Below, in pieces: positions 17,182 to 26,398 of a stretch of 41,096 bases of DNA. The notes below the pieces were generated by a model. That model was not told the DNA's origin. It saw only the letters and a program-made list of their open reading frames with translations, and made no database searches. How positions within the stretch are numbered: position 1 is the first letter of the stretch; every line of letters begins with the position of its first letter. Source of the stretch: an uncultured Clostridium sp. (GTDB lineage: Bacteria; Bacillota; Clostridia; Lachnospirales; Lachnospiraceae); the NCBI GenBank assembly GCA_947575275.1, contig CANPMS010000017.1:1-41096 (forward strand), written 5' to 3'. The position numbers and the translations under genes are program-made.

Positions 17182-17192
17182 GATGTTATATT

Positions 17193-20100
17193 TCATTTAT
17201 CATGAATCTCGCTGTGAAGCTTTTGCAAAGAAATTACATCACCCTGTCCATGGGTTTTTACATAATGAATCCCCTTGGCAGTGGCTCTCGCAGCAGCAAT
17301 GGTAGTCATATACGGTATCCGCGCCTTAATTGCCGCCTTGCGCAGATAGCTGTCATCGTTGACACTCTCTTTTCCCACAGGAGAGTTGATAATCAACTGT
17401 ATTTGCCCGTTGGTAATCATATCCAGGATATTGGGGCGTCCCTCAAACAGCTTTTTTACCTTTTCAGCGGGAATGCCGGCGGCAGTGATTAAGTCGTAAG
17501 TAGTTCCGGTAGCAATAATCTTAAATCCATCCTCGGCAAAAATCTTTGCAACTTCCACCACTTCCGGTTTGTCAATATGGTTTACTGAAATCAGCACGGT
17601 ACCCTCTAGGGGGAGCTTGGACTGGGTTGCCTCCTGGGCCTTGTAGAAGGCTTCTCCGTAGGAGCGTGACAGTCCTAATACCTCTCCGGTGGAGCGCATC
17701 TCCGGCCCGAGAATCGGGTCAACCTCCGGGAACATGTTAAAGGGGAAGACTGCTTCCTTGACACCATAATTGGGAATTTCCTGCTCCTTGAGCTGAAGAA
17801 CGGGAGAGGGACGCCCGGTAATTTCAGCGGTAATGATGTCTGTGGCAAGGGGAACCATGCGGATGTTGCATACCTTTGATACCAGGGGAACGGTGCGGGA
17901 CGCCCTCGGGTTTGCCTCCAGGACATACACCTTACCATTCTCGATGGCATACTGCATATTCATCAAACCCTTAACGTGCATTTCCTCCGCAATCTTTCTG
18001 GTATACTCCTTGATGGTTTCCACATTTTCAGGAGAGATGTGGGCCGACGGAATGATGCAGGCTGAGTCGCCGGAGTGAACGCCTGCCAGCTCGATGTGTT
18101 CCATTACTGCCGGAACGAAAGCGTGGGTGCCGTCGCTGATGGCGTCGGCTTCACATTCCATGGCATGATTTAAGAACCTGTCAATTAAAATCGGACGGTC
18201 CGGAGTGACGCCGACTGCCGCATTCATATAGCTGGTCATGCTCTCGTTGTCATAGACCACCTCCATGCCTCGTCCGCCAAGTACATAAGAAGGACGAACC
18301 ATAACAGGATAGCCAATCTTCTGTGCAATAGCGATTGCCTCCTCCACAGTGGTTGCCATACCGGACTCGGGCATAGGGATGTTCAGCTTATCCATCATGG
18401 CGCGGAACAAATCCCGATCCTCTGCCAAATCAATCACAGACGGGGAGGTTCCCAAAATACGTACGCCGTTCTTTTCCAAATCGGCCGCCAGATTTAAAGG
18501 AGTCTGTCCGCCGAACTGGGCGATTACGCCCAGAGGCTGTTCTTTCTTATAGATGCTTAAAACGTCTTCCAAAGTCAGCGGTTCAAAGTAAAGTTTGTCG
18601 GAGGTGTCATAGTCGGTGGATACGGTTTCAGGGTTACAGTTGACGATAATAGTCTCAAAGCCCAGCTTCTTTAGAGCGAGGGAGGCGTGGACGCAGCAAT
18701 AATCGAACTCGATGCCCTGACCAATCCGGTTTGGTCCGCCGCCGAGAATCATAATCTTAGGCTTATCCGAGCTCACCGGGTTGTTGTCGGCTGCGTTGTA
18801 GGTAGAGTAGTAGTAAGCGTTGTTTTGGGTGCCGCTTACATGGACACCCTCCCATGCCTCCTCGATGCCTAATGAAATCCGGCGGCTGCGGATGTCGTCC
18901 TCGCCAACGGCAAGTATCTGGCTTAAATACTTGTCGGAGAAGCCGTCCTTTTTTGCCTGAACCAAAAGCTCGTCAGGAAGCATATGCCCTTTGTTTTTAA
19001 TAATTTCCTCTTCCTCTTCAACCAGCTCCTTCATCTGCTGGATAAACCACGTCTTTACCTTTGTGAGATCGTGGATTTCTTCAATAGATGCGCCCTTTCT
19101 CAGTGCCTCGTACATAACGAAATGGCGTTCACTGGAGGGGGTGACAAGCAGCTGTAAAAGCTGTTCTCTGGTGAGGGAATTGAAATTCTTTGCATGTCCC
19201 AGACCGTACCGTCCGGTTTCCAGACTTCGGATTGCCTTCTGAAACGCCTCTTTGTAGGTTTTGCCGATACTCATAACTTCACCAACGGCACGCATCTGAG
19301 TCCCCAGCTTGTCTTCCACACCCTTGAATTTCTCAAATGCCCAGCGGGCAAATTTAATTACAACATAATCCCCGTCCGGCACATATTTGTCCAGCGTCCC
19401 ATATTTTCCGCATGGAATATCCTTTAAGGTCAGACCGGTGGCCAGCATGGCAGACACCAGCGCAATGGGAAAGCCGGTGGCCTTGGAAGCAAGAGCGGAA
19501 GAGCGGGATGTCCGCGGGTTGATCTCGATGACGATAATACGGTCGGTGACCGGGTCATGAGCAAACTGCACGTTAGTGCCGCCGATAACCTGCACAGAAT
19601 CCACAATCCGGTATGCCTGCTCCTGAAGCCGTTTCTGGCACTCCTTCGAGATGGTGAGCATAGGGGCGGAACAGAAGGAGTCTCCGGTGTGAACGCCCAA
19701 AGGATCAATATTTTCGATGAAGCACACGGTAATCATATTTCCCTCTGCATCACGAACTACCTCAAGCTCCAATTCTTCCCATCCAAGGATGGATTCCTCG
19801 ACCAGCACCTGCCCCACCAGACTGGCCTGCAGGCCTCTGGCGCATACGGTCTTTAATTCTTCTTTATTGTAGACCAGGCCGCCTCCGGCTCCGCCCATGG
19901 TGTAGGCAGGACGCAGAACAACAGGGTATCCCAGGTCATCTGCGATTTTTAAGGCTTCCTCCACACTGTATGCGACTTGGCTGCGAGCCATCTCGATTCC
20001 CAGCGCATCCATTGTCTTTTTAAACTCAATACGGTCTTCACCGCGCTCTATGGCATCCACCTGGACACCGATAACCTGAACATTATATTTTTCCAGGATA

Positions 20101-20417
20101 CCTGCTTTGTTTAGCTCGGCGCACAGGTTTAAGCCGGATTGTCCCCCTAAGTTGGGGAGAAGGGCGTCAGGACGCTCTTTCGCGATAATTTGTTCCAGAC
20201 GCTCTACGTTTAAGGGTTCAATGTAGGTGACGTCTGCTGTCTCCGGGTCGGTCATAATCGTGGCAGGGTTGGAATTGACCAGAACGATCTCATAGCCCAG
20301 CTTCCGAAGCGCTTTGCACGCCTGGGTGCCGGAGTAGTCAAATTCGCAGGCCTGTCCGATAATAATAGGGCCGGAGCCGATAATCAGTACTTTGTGTATG
20401 TCGTTTCTCTGTGGCAT
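17193..20417 (-). CDS. carB: Carbamoyl-phosphate synthase large subunit
   Basis: A 1074-residue enzyme of full family length that makes carbamoyl phosphate from bicarbonate, ammonia (from glutamine via CarA) and two ATP, feeding pyrimidine and arginine synthesis. Two homologous ATP-grasp halves are evident: the first starts with KVLIIGSGPIIIGQACEFDYS and the second with KIMILGGGPNRIGQGIEFDY. Conserved SNPATIMTD and NCNPETVSTDYD stretches and a C-terminal MGS-like allosteric domain are also present. RBS GGAGGT precedes the ATG on the minus strand. The small subunit gene carA is not adjacent in this window, which is a departure from the usual carAB order. Confidence 0.97.
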   Translation of the reverse strand: MPQRNDIHKVLIIGSGPIIIGQACEFDYSGTQACKALRKLGYEIVLVNSNPATIMTDPETADVTYIEPLNVERLEQIIAKERPDALLPNLGGQSGLNLCAELNKAGILEKYNVQVIGVQVDAIERGEDRIEFKKTMDALGIEMARSQVAYSVEEALKIADDLGYPVVLRPAYTMGGAGGGLVYNKEELKTVCARGLQASLVGQVLVEESILGWEELELEVVRDAEGNMITVCFIENIDPLGVHTGDSFCSAPMLTISKECQKRLQEQAYRIVDSVQVIGGTNVQFAHDPVTDRIIVIEINPRTSRSSALASKATGFPIALVSAMLATGLTLKDIPCGKYGTLDKYVPDGDYVVIKFARWAFEKFKGVEDKLGTQMRAVGEVMSIGKTYKEAFQKAIRSLETGRYGLGHAKNFNSLTREQLLQLLVTPSSERHFVMYEALRKGASIEEIHDLTKVKTWFIQQMKELVEEEEEIIKNKGHMLPDELLVQAKKDGFSDKYLSQILAVGEDDIRSRRISLGIEEAWEGVHVSGTQNNAYYYSTYNAADNNPVSSDKPKIMILGGGPNRIGQGIEFDYCCVHASLALKKLGFETIIVNCNPETVSTDYDTSDKLYFEPLTLEDVLSIYKKEQPLGVIAQFGGQTPLNLAADLEKNGVRILGTSPSVIDLAEDRDLFRAMMDKLNIPMPESGMATTVEEAIAIAQKIGYPVMVRPSYVLGGRGMEVVYDNESMTSYMNAAVGVTPDRPILIDRFLNHAMECEADAISDGTHAFVPAVMEHIELAGVHSGDSACIIPSAHISPENVETIKEYTRKIAEEMHVKGLMNMQYAIENGKVYVLEANPRASRTVPLVSKVCNIRMVPLATDIITAEITGRPSPVLQLKEQEIPNYGVKEAVFPFNMFPEVDPILGPEMRSTGEVLGLSRSYGEAFYKAQEATQSKLPLEGTVLISVNHIDKPEVVEVAKIFAEDGFKIIATGTTYDLITAAGIPAEKVKKLFEGRPNILDMITNGQIQLIINSPVGKESVNDDSYLRKAAIKARIPYMTTIAAARATAKGIHYVKTHGQGDVISLQKLHSEIHDK

Positions 20418-20518
20418 ATCATTTGACCTCCAATCTTTACTCTATATAATAAACGGATATGGCAAAATACGGAAGAGTTTTTTTTAAATTTAAAAAAATT
20501 TTTTGAAAATCCGGTGTA

Positions 20519-20548
20519 TTGACATCATCTTTGTCTCTGGGATACAAT
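20519..20548 (+). promoter_or_regulatory. Promoter of the dipeptidase gene
   Basis: TTGACA (20519-20524) and TACAAT (20543-20548), separated by 18 bases, form a good sigma-A promoter. Transcription would start near 20555. That argues against the in-frame ATG at 20556 and for the ATG at 20589. A/T runs separate it from the divergent carB. Confidence 0.75.
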
Positions 20549-20588
20549 AACGGAAATGGAATGGCACAAAGGAGAGAAAAAGGAGAAA

Positions 20589-21596
20589 ATGAAGGTTGTG
20601 GATATGCACTGCGACACTATCGCAGAACTGTATTATAATCACCGGCACGGAGGAGATGCCTCCATCCTGGAAAATAAGTTGCACATTGATTTAAAAAAGA
20701 TGCAGAAAGGAGATTATCTGTTACAGAATTTTGCTCTCTTTACCCATCTTTCACGCGTAGATAAGCCTTTTGAGTACGCTATGAAACTGGCGGATACGTT
20801 CTATACGGAGATGGAGGCGCACAGCGGGCTGATTGGGATTGTGAAGTCCTGGCAGGACATTGAGGATAATAAAAGAGCGGGGCGCATGTCTGCCATGCTG
20901 ACGTTGGAGGAGGGAGCCGTTTGTCAGGGGGAACTGGCATATTTGCGGGATTTTTACCGTATTGGAGTGCGTATGATGACTCTGACCTGGAATTTTCAGA
21001 ATGAGCTGGGATTTCCCAATCAGATGGAGTATGTGGAAAAAAACGGCGCTGATCGTGCCCCCAGATGTATTCCCGATACCGTAAACGGGCTTACAGAGAC
21101 CGGGATTGAATTCGTCCGTGAGATGGAGAGAATTGGATTGATTATTGACGTATCCCATTTAAACGACGCAGGCATCTGGGATGTTTTTCAGTATACAAAA
21201 AAGCCTTTTGTGGCAAGCCATTCCAACGCCCGCGCTTTAGCAAGCCATCCAAGGAATCTGACGGACGAGATGATTCGGGCGCTTGCCGAGCGGGGCGGTG
21301 TTGCCGGAATCAATTTCTGTGCGGCGTTTTTGCGCAATGAGGAGAATGGAAAAGAGCCGATACACAGCTATTGCAGAGATATGGCTGCCCATATGAAACA
21401 TATGAAAAAAATCGGCGGAATCGGCTGTATTGGTCTGGGAAGCGATTTTGACGGAATCGAAAGCATTGTGGAGCTGGGGGACTGTTCCGGTATGCAGATG
21501 CTCGCTGATGAAATGGCATATCAGGGGTTTACAACAGGCGAGATTGAAGCAGTGTTTCATGAAAACGTGCTGCGGGTATACCGGGAGCTTCTGTGA
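20589..21596 (+). CDS. Membrane dipeptidase (peptidase M19, renal dipeptidase family)
   Basis: A 335-residue metallopeptidase of the amidohydrolase fold. Zinc ligands and active-site motifs are visible: MHCDT at the N-terminus, EEGA near residue 115, DVSHLND, ASHSNARAL and GLGSDFDG. The family hydrolyses dipeptides, often with a C-terminal D-residue, and in bacteria is a cytosolic dipeptidase. The ATG at 20589 gives the family's usual beginning (VVDMHCDT); an upstream ATG at 20556 falls at the predicted transcription start. The 3' end overlaps the convergent citG gene by 68 bases. Confidence 0.9.
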   Translation: MKVVDMHCDTIAELYYNHRHGGDASILENKLHIDLKKMQKGDYLLQNFALFTHLSRVDKPFEYAMKLADTFYTEMEAHSGLIGIVKSWQDIEDNKRAGRMSAMLTLEEGAVCQGELAYLRDFYRIGVRMMTLTWNFQNELGFPNQMEYVEKNGADRAPRCIPDTVNGLTETGIEFVREMERIGLIIDVSHLNDAGIWDVFQYTKKPFVASHSNARALASHPRNLTDEMIRALAERGGVAGINFCAAFLRNEENGKEPIHSYCRDMAAHMKHMKKIGGIGCIGLGSDFDGIESIVELGDCSGMQMLADEMAYQGFTTGEIEAVFHENVLRVYRELL

Positions 21597-22479
21597 CGGC
21601 ACGCTCCAGAGTTTCCAGGAGAATTGTTACTGCTAAAAGATCAGCGCAGCCTCCGGGACTGATATTTAACTGAATAAATTTTGTGTTAAGCTGTCTTAGA
21701 GCCTCCATGCCGCGGGTTGAAGATGCGCCTCCCATCTCCAGAATCTGCCTGGCAGAGGTTTTTACAACGTTCTGCATCAATGTGCTGGTGCGTATCAGCA
21801 CGTTGGTATCATCCACCGTTGCCATAAGGGCAAGGAGTGTGTTTAAGTAGGCCTCATTGTCATCTGCACATTTGGCGCGCTGCGCCCGAAGTGCAGGCAG
21901 AGAGGCAGTGCGGATGGAGGGAAAGCCTTGTTGAACTTCGCCCCGGATACCTTTTGCCCCATAGCGCAGATAGAGAAGCTCCCCATGTGTTCTGGGATTT
22001 CTTCGGTCAATCCTCTTAAAATCTGCTTCAATTACGTCGTGGCAAAGCTGCCCGGCCAAAAGAAGAATCTCCTCAGGATGAAATGTGCCATGATGCCGAT
22101 AGAAGAGTCCGGCGGCGGCAGAGACGGCGCCCATGGAAAAAATCATGCCTTTGTGTGTATTCACACCACCAGTTGCGGCAAACATGGCGTTTTCCGCCTC
22201 TTTTCCGATCTGACGCAGCATATGAAATAACATACTTAAGTCGTTGGAAGACCAGCTGTATCCCAGAAGAAACATCTTGTCCATAAATGGCACAATCGCT
22301 TCTGTGCTGGCAGTAAATGTATAATAGTCCATATCCTGATGGGCGCCATTATCACAGCGGTCCACCAGCCCTGGTTTTGGGGTGGTGTCCACTTCTGCCA
22401 TCAGAGCAAAAGCGCACCATTCAGAAAAGCGGGAGAGCGCTTCCTCTTTCGTTGAAGACACGGCCGGATGACATTCCAT
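21529..22479 (-). CDS. citG: Triphosphoribosyl-dephospho-CoA synthase
   Basis: A 316-residue protein of the CitG/MdcB family. It makes the prosthetic group precursor of citrate lyase from ATP and dephospho-CoA. Recognisable stretches are TPKPGLVDR, GAHQDMD, ATGGVNTHKGMIFSMG and the C-terminal SPGGCADLLAVT. It starts three bases after citX ends, so the two form an operon. The last 40 residues extend beyond the SPGG motif and overlap the convergent dipeptidase gene. No citrate lyase subunit genes (citC, citD, citE, citF) are in the window. Confidence 0.9.
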   Translation of the reverse strand: MECHPAVSSTKEEALSRFSEWCAFALMAEVDTTPKPGLVDRCDNGAHQDMDYYTFTASTEAIVPFMDKMFLLGYSWSSNDLSMLFHMLRQIGKEAENAMFAATGGVNTHKGMIFSMGAVSAAAGLFYRHHGTFHPEEILLLAGQLCHDVIEADFKRIDRRNPRTHGELLYLRYGAKGIRGEVQQGFPSIRTASLPALRAQRAKCADDNEAYLNTLLALMATVDDTNVLIRTSTLMQNVVKTSARQILEMGGASSTRGMEALRQLNTKFIQLNISPGGCADLLAVTILLETLERAVTEAPGIPAARFHETLLQSRLL

Positions 22480-22482
22480 ATG

Positions 22483-22992
22483 TTACTTCCTTTCTGATAA
22501 AATCATTTCGATTTCGCGGATTAATTCTTTTACATTGTGTTTTCGGCTGCGCCCGCAGAGCAGCGCCGGCTCCGTGCAAATCAGGCAGGGCCGTGGGGAA
22601 TAACCCAATTCCTCCCGGGAGATTTTTACTCCATTTTTCCGCAGAACATCAATATCAAAGATGCGTCCAAGCCGACCTTTGTCTTCCAGGGAAATCATCA
22701 GTTTTTTGATAAATTCGGGCGAAGCGTCAACACTGTAATAGGCTTCGTATCCGGTTTTTTGTTTTACAGTATCAACATGGTTGATCCGTACCAGATGTTT
22801 CGTTAAGGTTTTTTCAATCTGGCAACAGCCCTCTTCAAAAGCATCCGGAACGCCGGGAAGCACCTTGATGGGGCCGGGGATATTCAAGGTAAAGCTAATC
22901 AGAGGCTTTTTGTATTGCCGTAAAAGGAACTGCTGCGCAGCCATGCGCATTTCTCGTGCATTCATCATCTCGAGCAGGCTTACATCTGTCAT
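22483..22992 (-). CDS. citX: Apo-citrate lyase phosphoribosyl-dephospho-CoA transferase
   Basis: A 169-residue CitX-family protein that attaches the triphosphoribosyl-dephospho-CoA prosthetic group to the acyl-carrier subunit of citrate lyase. Motifs include NIPGPIK near residue 40, GRIFDIDVL and the C-terminal RPCLICTEPALLCGRSRKH, a cysteine-rich signature of the family. An RBS (GGAGGG) lies upstream. It is paired with citG downstream. Its target lyase must be encoded elsewhere, or the pair is a relic. Confidence 0.88.
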   Translation of the reverse strand: MTDVSLLEMMNAREMRMAAQQFLLRQYKKPLISFTLNIPGPIKVLPGVPDAFEEGCCQIEKTLTKHLVRINHVDTVKQKTGYEAYYSVDASPEFIKKLMISLEDKGRLGRIFDIDVLRKNGVKISREELGYSPRPCLICTEPALLCGRSRKHNVKELIREIEMILSERK

Positions 22993-23145
22993 AGGCGACC
23001 CTCCGGTGAGTCAGATTCTAATCAAACTTCTATCATCTTATGAATGGAAAGAGCTGATTATCACCACGACAAACGCATGAATAAATAAATTATGAACACT
23101 ACCTCCTTTTTGATATAATTAAAGAAAAAAGGATGGGTTTTATTT

Positions 23146-23358
23146 ATGAAAGCACTTTTAGACTAGGTAAGTACGGTGACGGATGTCAGACAGGAGAAAA
23201 GAATTCTGCATAAAATGATGGACATTATCATGCTTGTTTTCTTTGCTATGCTCGCAAATGCGGACGACTGGGTGGAAATGGAAGTGTTCGGAAAGGAACA
23301 TGAAGATTTTTTGCGGAATTTCTGGAAAATTTCCAGAAGAAATGGAATGAGATGCTAA
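23146..23358 (+). pseudogene. ISAs1-family transposase N-terminal remnant
   Basis: The translation from ATG 23146 begins MKALLD, hits an in-frame TAG at 23164-23166, then continues VSTVTDVRQEKR and HKMMDIIMLVFFAMLANADDW followed by VEMEVFGKEHEDFLR. This is the N-terminal region of ISAs1-type (H-repeat) transposases. The frame ends at 23358 and the catalytic part is absent. Inactive. Confidence 0.75.
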
Positions 23359-23452
23359 ACAGCGACGAGGGGAATAAAGTAAAATGGATCTATACTAAAA
23401 AGGTGAGACTATGAAGAAAAGTCTGTAAATATGAATCTTCTATGATAATGGT

Positions 23453-23484
23453 GGGCGAAAGGCTTGAGAATAAGCTTTTCGCCC
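23453..23484 (+). terminator. Strong hairpin, possible terminator
   Basis: GGGCGAAAGGCTT (23453-23465) pairs with AAGCTTTTCGCCC (23472-23484) around a six-base loop, followed by a T-rich stretch. It lies in IS-derived DNA, so it may be an element's terminator rather than one for a current gene. Confidence 0.5.
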
Positions 23485-23569
23485 TTGCTTTATATATATC
23501 AGATGCAAAATGGTATGTCAAGAGCGGATGGCTGATACCATCCGTTTTTTGTCAGTCCCATATTTATTC

Positions 23570-23786
23570 CGGCAGCCTGCCTTCATACATGATGCTTAGT
23601 TCCCCGTAAACCTGTTACTGCCGTCAGAGCGCCCAGATTTTTCATAGCCGAGGTGCTCATCCATTTCTGCCCCCATCATTTCCTTAATGGTGCCGCCAAG
23701 TAGATCCTTGAGGGCATCCTATAATTTTTATTTTATCATAGAAGACCCTTCTAAACACTATTTACAGAAAAAACTTCACACACTCG
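23570..23786 (-). mobile_element. IS256-family element left-end remnant
   Basis: On the minus strand, 23719 down to about 23600 encodes DALKDLLGGTIKEMMGAEMD and then EHLGYEKSGRSDGSNRF. This is the N-terminal region of IS256-family transposases, ending at a stop. Just upstream (23720-23786) is a noncoding end with a GTGTGTGAAGTTTTTTCTGT sequence on the minus strand that looks like an IS256 terminal inverted repeat. The right part of the element is missing. It ends about 10 bases from the Cdd1-like gene's 3' end. Confidence 0.75.
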
Positions 23787-23795
23787 GACTTCTTG

Positions 23796-24086
23796 TTATT
23801 TGTTTGATTGTGGTGTATATTCTTTATCCTTCCAATACCACCATTTCAATTTTTCCGGTTCGTGCATTGTATGCTCTGCAAAATAGGCAGCAAGACGAAA
23901 AACATACAAAAGGCATCTATCCTCCTGAAAACCTTTCAATAGACAATCTTTTGCGTACAATTCCTCAGGGCTTTTTCCTTTTAAGTCTTCAATCGTTTTA
24001 ATTCCAATGTTATGTAAATACTGTTCAATATTTTTTCCGATTCCGGGGATTTTTGTCAGATCGCTGTCTTTGTTATTGCTTATCAT
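23796..24086 (-). CDS. Cdd1-like helix-hairpin-helix protein
   Basis: A 96-residue protein with an N-terminal HhH motif (LTKIPGIGKNIEQYLHNIGI) and the family signature SPEELYAKDCLLKG...DRCLLYVFRLAAYF, ending in KWWYWKD. These match the small Cdd1 family, named for an ORF next to the C. difficile pathogenicity locus. A DNA-binding role is suggested only by the HhH motif. The ATG at 24086 is chosen over an upstream GTG because GGAGGT lies seven bases before it. An IS256 remnant lies just downstream. Confidence 0.8.
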   Translation of the reverse strand: MISNNKDSDLTKIPGIGKNIEQYLHNIGIKTIEDLKGKSPEELYAKDCLLKGFQEDRCLLYVFRLAAYFAEHTMHEPEKLKWWYWKDKEYTPQSNK

Positions 24087-24148
24087 GTTGGCAACCTCCA
24101 CAATCTGTTATGATTGATTATAGCACACAAACACAGGAAGATAAAGCT

Positions 24149-24334
24149 ATGTTTATTGAGTATTTGAAAATAACTTTAAAATTAACAAAAATATTGGTTG
24201 ATGTTAAAAGGAAAATATTGTATATAATAGTAAATAGAAAGAATAGCTATGAAAAGTCAAGTTTAAAAGCGAAATATTTAAGTGAATTGCAGAAATATAT
24301 TTCATATAAGATTAATGCCTTGAAAACTGCATAA
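24149..24334 (+). CDS. Small hypothetical protein (61 aa)
   Basis: A short AT-rich frame with ATG 24149. The product is basic, with a hydrophobic stretch (residues about 10-25) and a lysine-rich C-terminal half (YLSELQKYISYKINALK). AGGAAG lies about 10 bases upstream. No family is recognised. It could be a small gene at the edge of the acquired cassette or a chance frame in AT-rich DNA. Confidence 0.3.
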   Translation: MFIEYLKITLKLTKILVDVKRKILYIIVNRKNSYEKSSLKAKYLSELQKYISYKINALKTA

Positions 24335-24392
24335 CAAACAGAGCATCGTTGCAGGTGCTTAAAAGGGAGATTCAGAAAAGGTGAATTTAATT

Positions 24393-25034
24393 ATGAAAAA
24401 GAGCCTGGTTTTTTTGACAATATATTTACTTGCTGAAATAGTTTTACTGATAATCATAAGACAATTTTTGCCGGTTAGCATTATCAACTGGGTTAGTGAG
24501 TTGAATTTCCACTTTCTATTTTATTGGATTCTTCACGCAGGTGTTATCAGCTTTTTGTATCTCCGTTTCTTTTTTAGAGAAAACAAAATCAATTACGTCC
24601 ATTTGATTGTGTTGGTTGTTCTGTTTTTGATCATAAGAATCGTATTGGATTTGTGCATTATTGCATACATTGATGATAAAAACTATTCCCACATATTTGC
24701 AACAGCCAAGGTGTGCTTTTTTATGGAGATTTTCCTTCAAATCATGCTAATTGGACTTATTATGGCATCTGAAAAATTAAGGGGATATAGGTTGGCGTTT
24801 TCTAAAGAGAAAAGTCTTGGGGTCATATTATTGTTAATTGGAATTGCAATTTGTGTGGGAATAGATTTGCATATGGTATCTGAAATGGAAAGATATGACG
24901 TATTTTTGGGCTCTGATACGGTGTCAAGAAATAATATACTTGCAGCATTTTTGATAAATTTAGTAGTTGAGCAAATAGTTACTTGGCTTGTTCATTTAAT
25001 GGTACTTTTGAGTGTTCGTCCAACTGCTAAATAG
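24393..25034 (+). CDS. Polytopic membrane protein of unknown function
   Basis: A protein of 213 residues with about six hydrophobic segments: residues 5-24, 39-59, 70-95, 105-130, 143-162 and 184-205. No catalytic motif or named family is seen. The frame extends to GTG 24381, but ATG 24393 follows AAAAGG and gives a normal basic N-terminus (MKKSL). It ends 42 bases before the lipoprotein gene, in the same orientation, so it may be the first gene of the DUF4280 cassette. Confidence 0.65.
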   Translation: MKKSLVFLTIYLLAEIVLLIIIRQFLPVSIINWVSELNFHFLFYWILHAGVISFLYLRFFFRENKINYVHLIVLVVLFLIIRIVLDLCIIAYIDDKNYSHIFATAKVCFFMEIFLQIMLIGLIMASEKLRGYRLAFSKEKSLGVILLLIGIAICVGIDLHMVSEMERYDVFLGSDTVSRNNILAAFLINLVVEQIVTWLVHLMVLLSVRPTAK

Positions 25035-25076
25035 TTGAATTATCTGAATAGTGAAGAGATGGAGGAAGCAAATAAT

Positions 25077-26345
25077 ATGAAACCAATAAAAAGCAAAGTT
25101 TTAAAATACAGTATTTTTTTTCTGTTGCTTTTTTCCACGACTGGTTGTCAAAACCAGACGACAGAGGTTCAAAAGATAGATGATACCCGATATATTGTGG
25201 ATCAACAAATGATTCTTATTTTATGCGAGGCTCCAGATGCGGGATCAGAATATATCGATATATTAAATTCATTGAAAGGTAATGGTGATGAGGTTCTGGC
25301 TGCCATCGAACAGTTAGAAGGACTGGAACAGACTGTGCCGGTGCAGAATGCTATTGGAGTAGGAAAAAATCTTTTAAGGAAACCAGATGAAGCAGAGGTA
25401 TATTTTCAACGGGCACTTGAAACAGTTGAAAACCCAACAGACAAGGCCATCGTGCTGTCCAATCTTGCAGAATCAAAGTACTATCAAAAGCAATATATTA
25501 AACAATACGATGAAGCCTTGTCTGTTATGAATCAAGCGGTAGAAGAATACCAGAATGTAAATACGGATATGGTTTTGAGTATGGTGCTGGAATCAAATCA
25601 AATAAGGCTGGCAATGATGGAAGAATATCCGCAGCTGGTGGCAAAGTATGCCTTAAAGATAAAAGAACTTTTGAAAAAAGAAAAGAAACAGTTTGGAGCG
25701 AATCAGTTTATTGGGATGTTCAACCTTCAAAGTATGGCGCTGGTCTGTCACTATGATGATGAAAAGATAGAGCGTTCTTTAGAGTATATGGAAAAAGCTG
25801 TTGATATAAACCATCAATGGTATCAGTATACGTTCTTTGATATCCGTACATATAATCTAATATCAGATATGTTTTATTATGAGCCGGATTCTATGGAAAA
25901 GGGGCTTGAATATGAAAATAAATGTATAGAATTGCTGGATGAATGGCAGAGCGATTGGCACTATGACAGACTTCAAATTTATACCAAGAGAGGTCAGTCT
26001 TATTATTCAATGGGAGAATTGGAAAAATCATCAGAGGATTATAATCTTGTTTTAGAACAAAGCAGGGATGAAACGGATATTGTGTCAATTTCGTATTATT
26101 ATCTGGGGCAGATTGACCTTATGCAGAGAAATGTACCAGAAAAAGCTCTGGATTATTATTTTAAAGCGTATTGTATCTGGCAAAGATATGACAGGCCCAG
26201 TTCCTTGCAGACCATCAAACAATCCATAGAAAATGTGTATTATCGATATGGATATGAAAATGAAAACCCGGATTTTGAGGATTGGTTTGTTGAGAATATA
26301 GAAAAAACAAAAAAAGAAATGAAGGACGAGGAAAGGTACAGTTGA
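25077..26345 (+). CDS. TPR-containing lipoprotein (copy A)
   Basis: A 422-residue protein with a lipoprotein signal peptide: basic N-terminus, hydrophobic core, then lipobox STTGC with Cys near residue 24. From about residue 90 onward the sequence is alpha-helical with TPR-like repeats (for example RKPDEAEVYFQRALETVENP, and SMGELEKSSEDYNLVLEQS near the end). It would be anchored on the outer face of the membrane as a binding scaffold. ATG 25077 follows GGAGGA and is preferred to 25035. A paralog (copy B) lies on the other side of the DUF4280 gene, with the same signature segments (AGSEYxDILNSLKGNGD, FGANQFIGM, LLDEWQSDWHYDRLQ). Confidence 0.82.
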   Translation: MKPIKSKVLKYSIFFLLLFSTTGCQNQTTEVQKIDDTRYIVDQQMILILCEAPDAGSEYIDILNSLKGNGDEVLAAIEQLEGLEQTVPVQNAIGVGKNLLRKPDEAEVYFQRALETVENPTDKAIVLSNLAESKYYQKQYIKQYDEALSVMNQAVEEYQNVNTDMVLSMVLESNQIRLAMMEEYPQLVAKYALKIKELLKKEKKQFGANQFIGMFNLQSMALVCHYDDEKIERSLEYMEKAVDINHQWYQYTFFDIRTYNLISDMFYYEPDSMEKGLEYENKCIELLDEWQSDWHYDRLQIYTKRGQSYYSMGELEKSSEDYNLVLEQSRDETDIVSISYYYLGQIDLMQRNVPEKALDYYFKAYCIWQRYDRPSSLQTIKQSIENVYYRYGYENENPDFEDWFVENIEKTKKEMKDEERYS

Positions 26346-26398
26346 CCTTGGGCTGAAAGAGATACATATGACTCAGGGATGAAAGGAAGGTTAGGTTC

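Noticed and set aside
19557..19856. Plus-strand frames inside carB
   Set aside because: CarB is unambiguous on the minus strand, so these are antisense shadows.
23687..24001. Plus-strand 104-codon frame
   Set aside because: It covers the IS256 remnant and lies antisense to the Cdd1-like gene; its sequence has no protein-family character.
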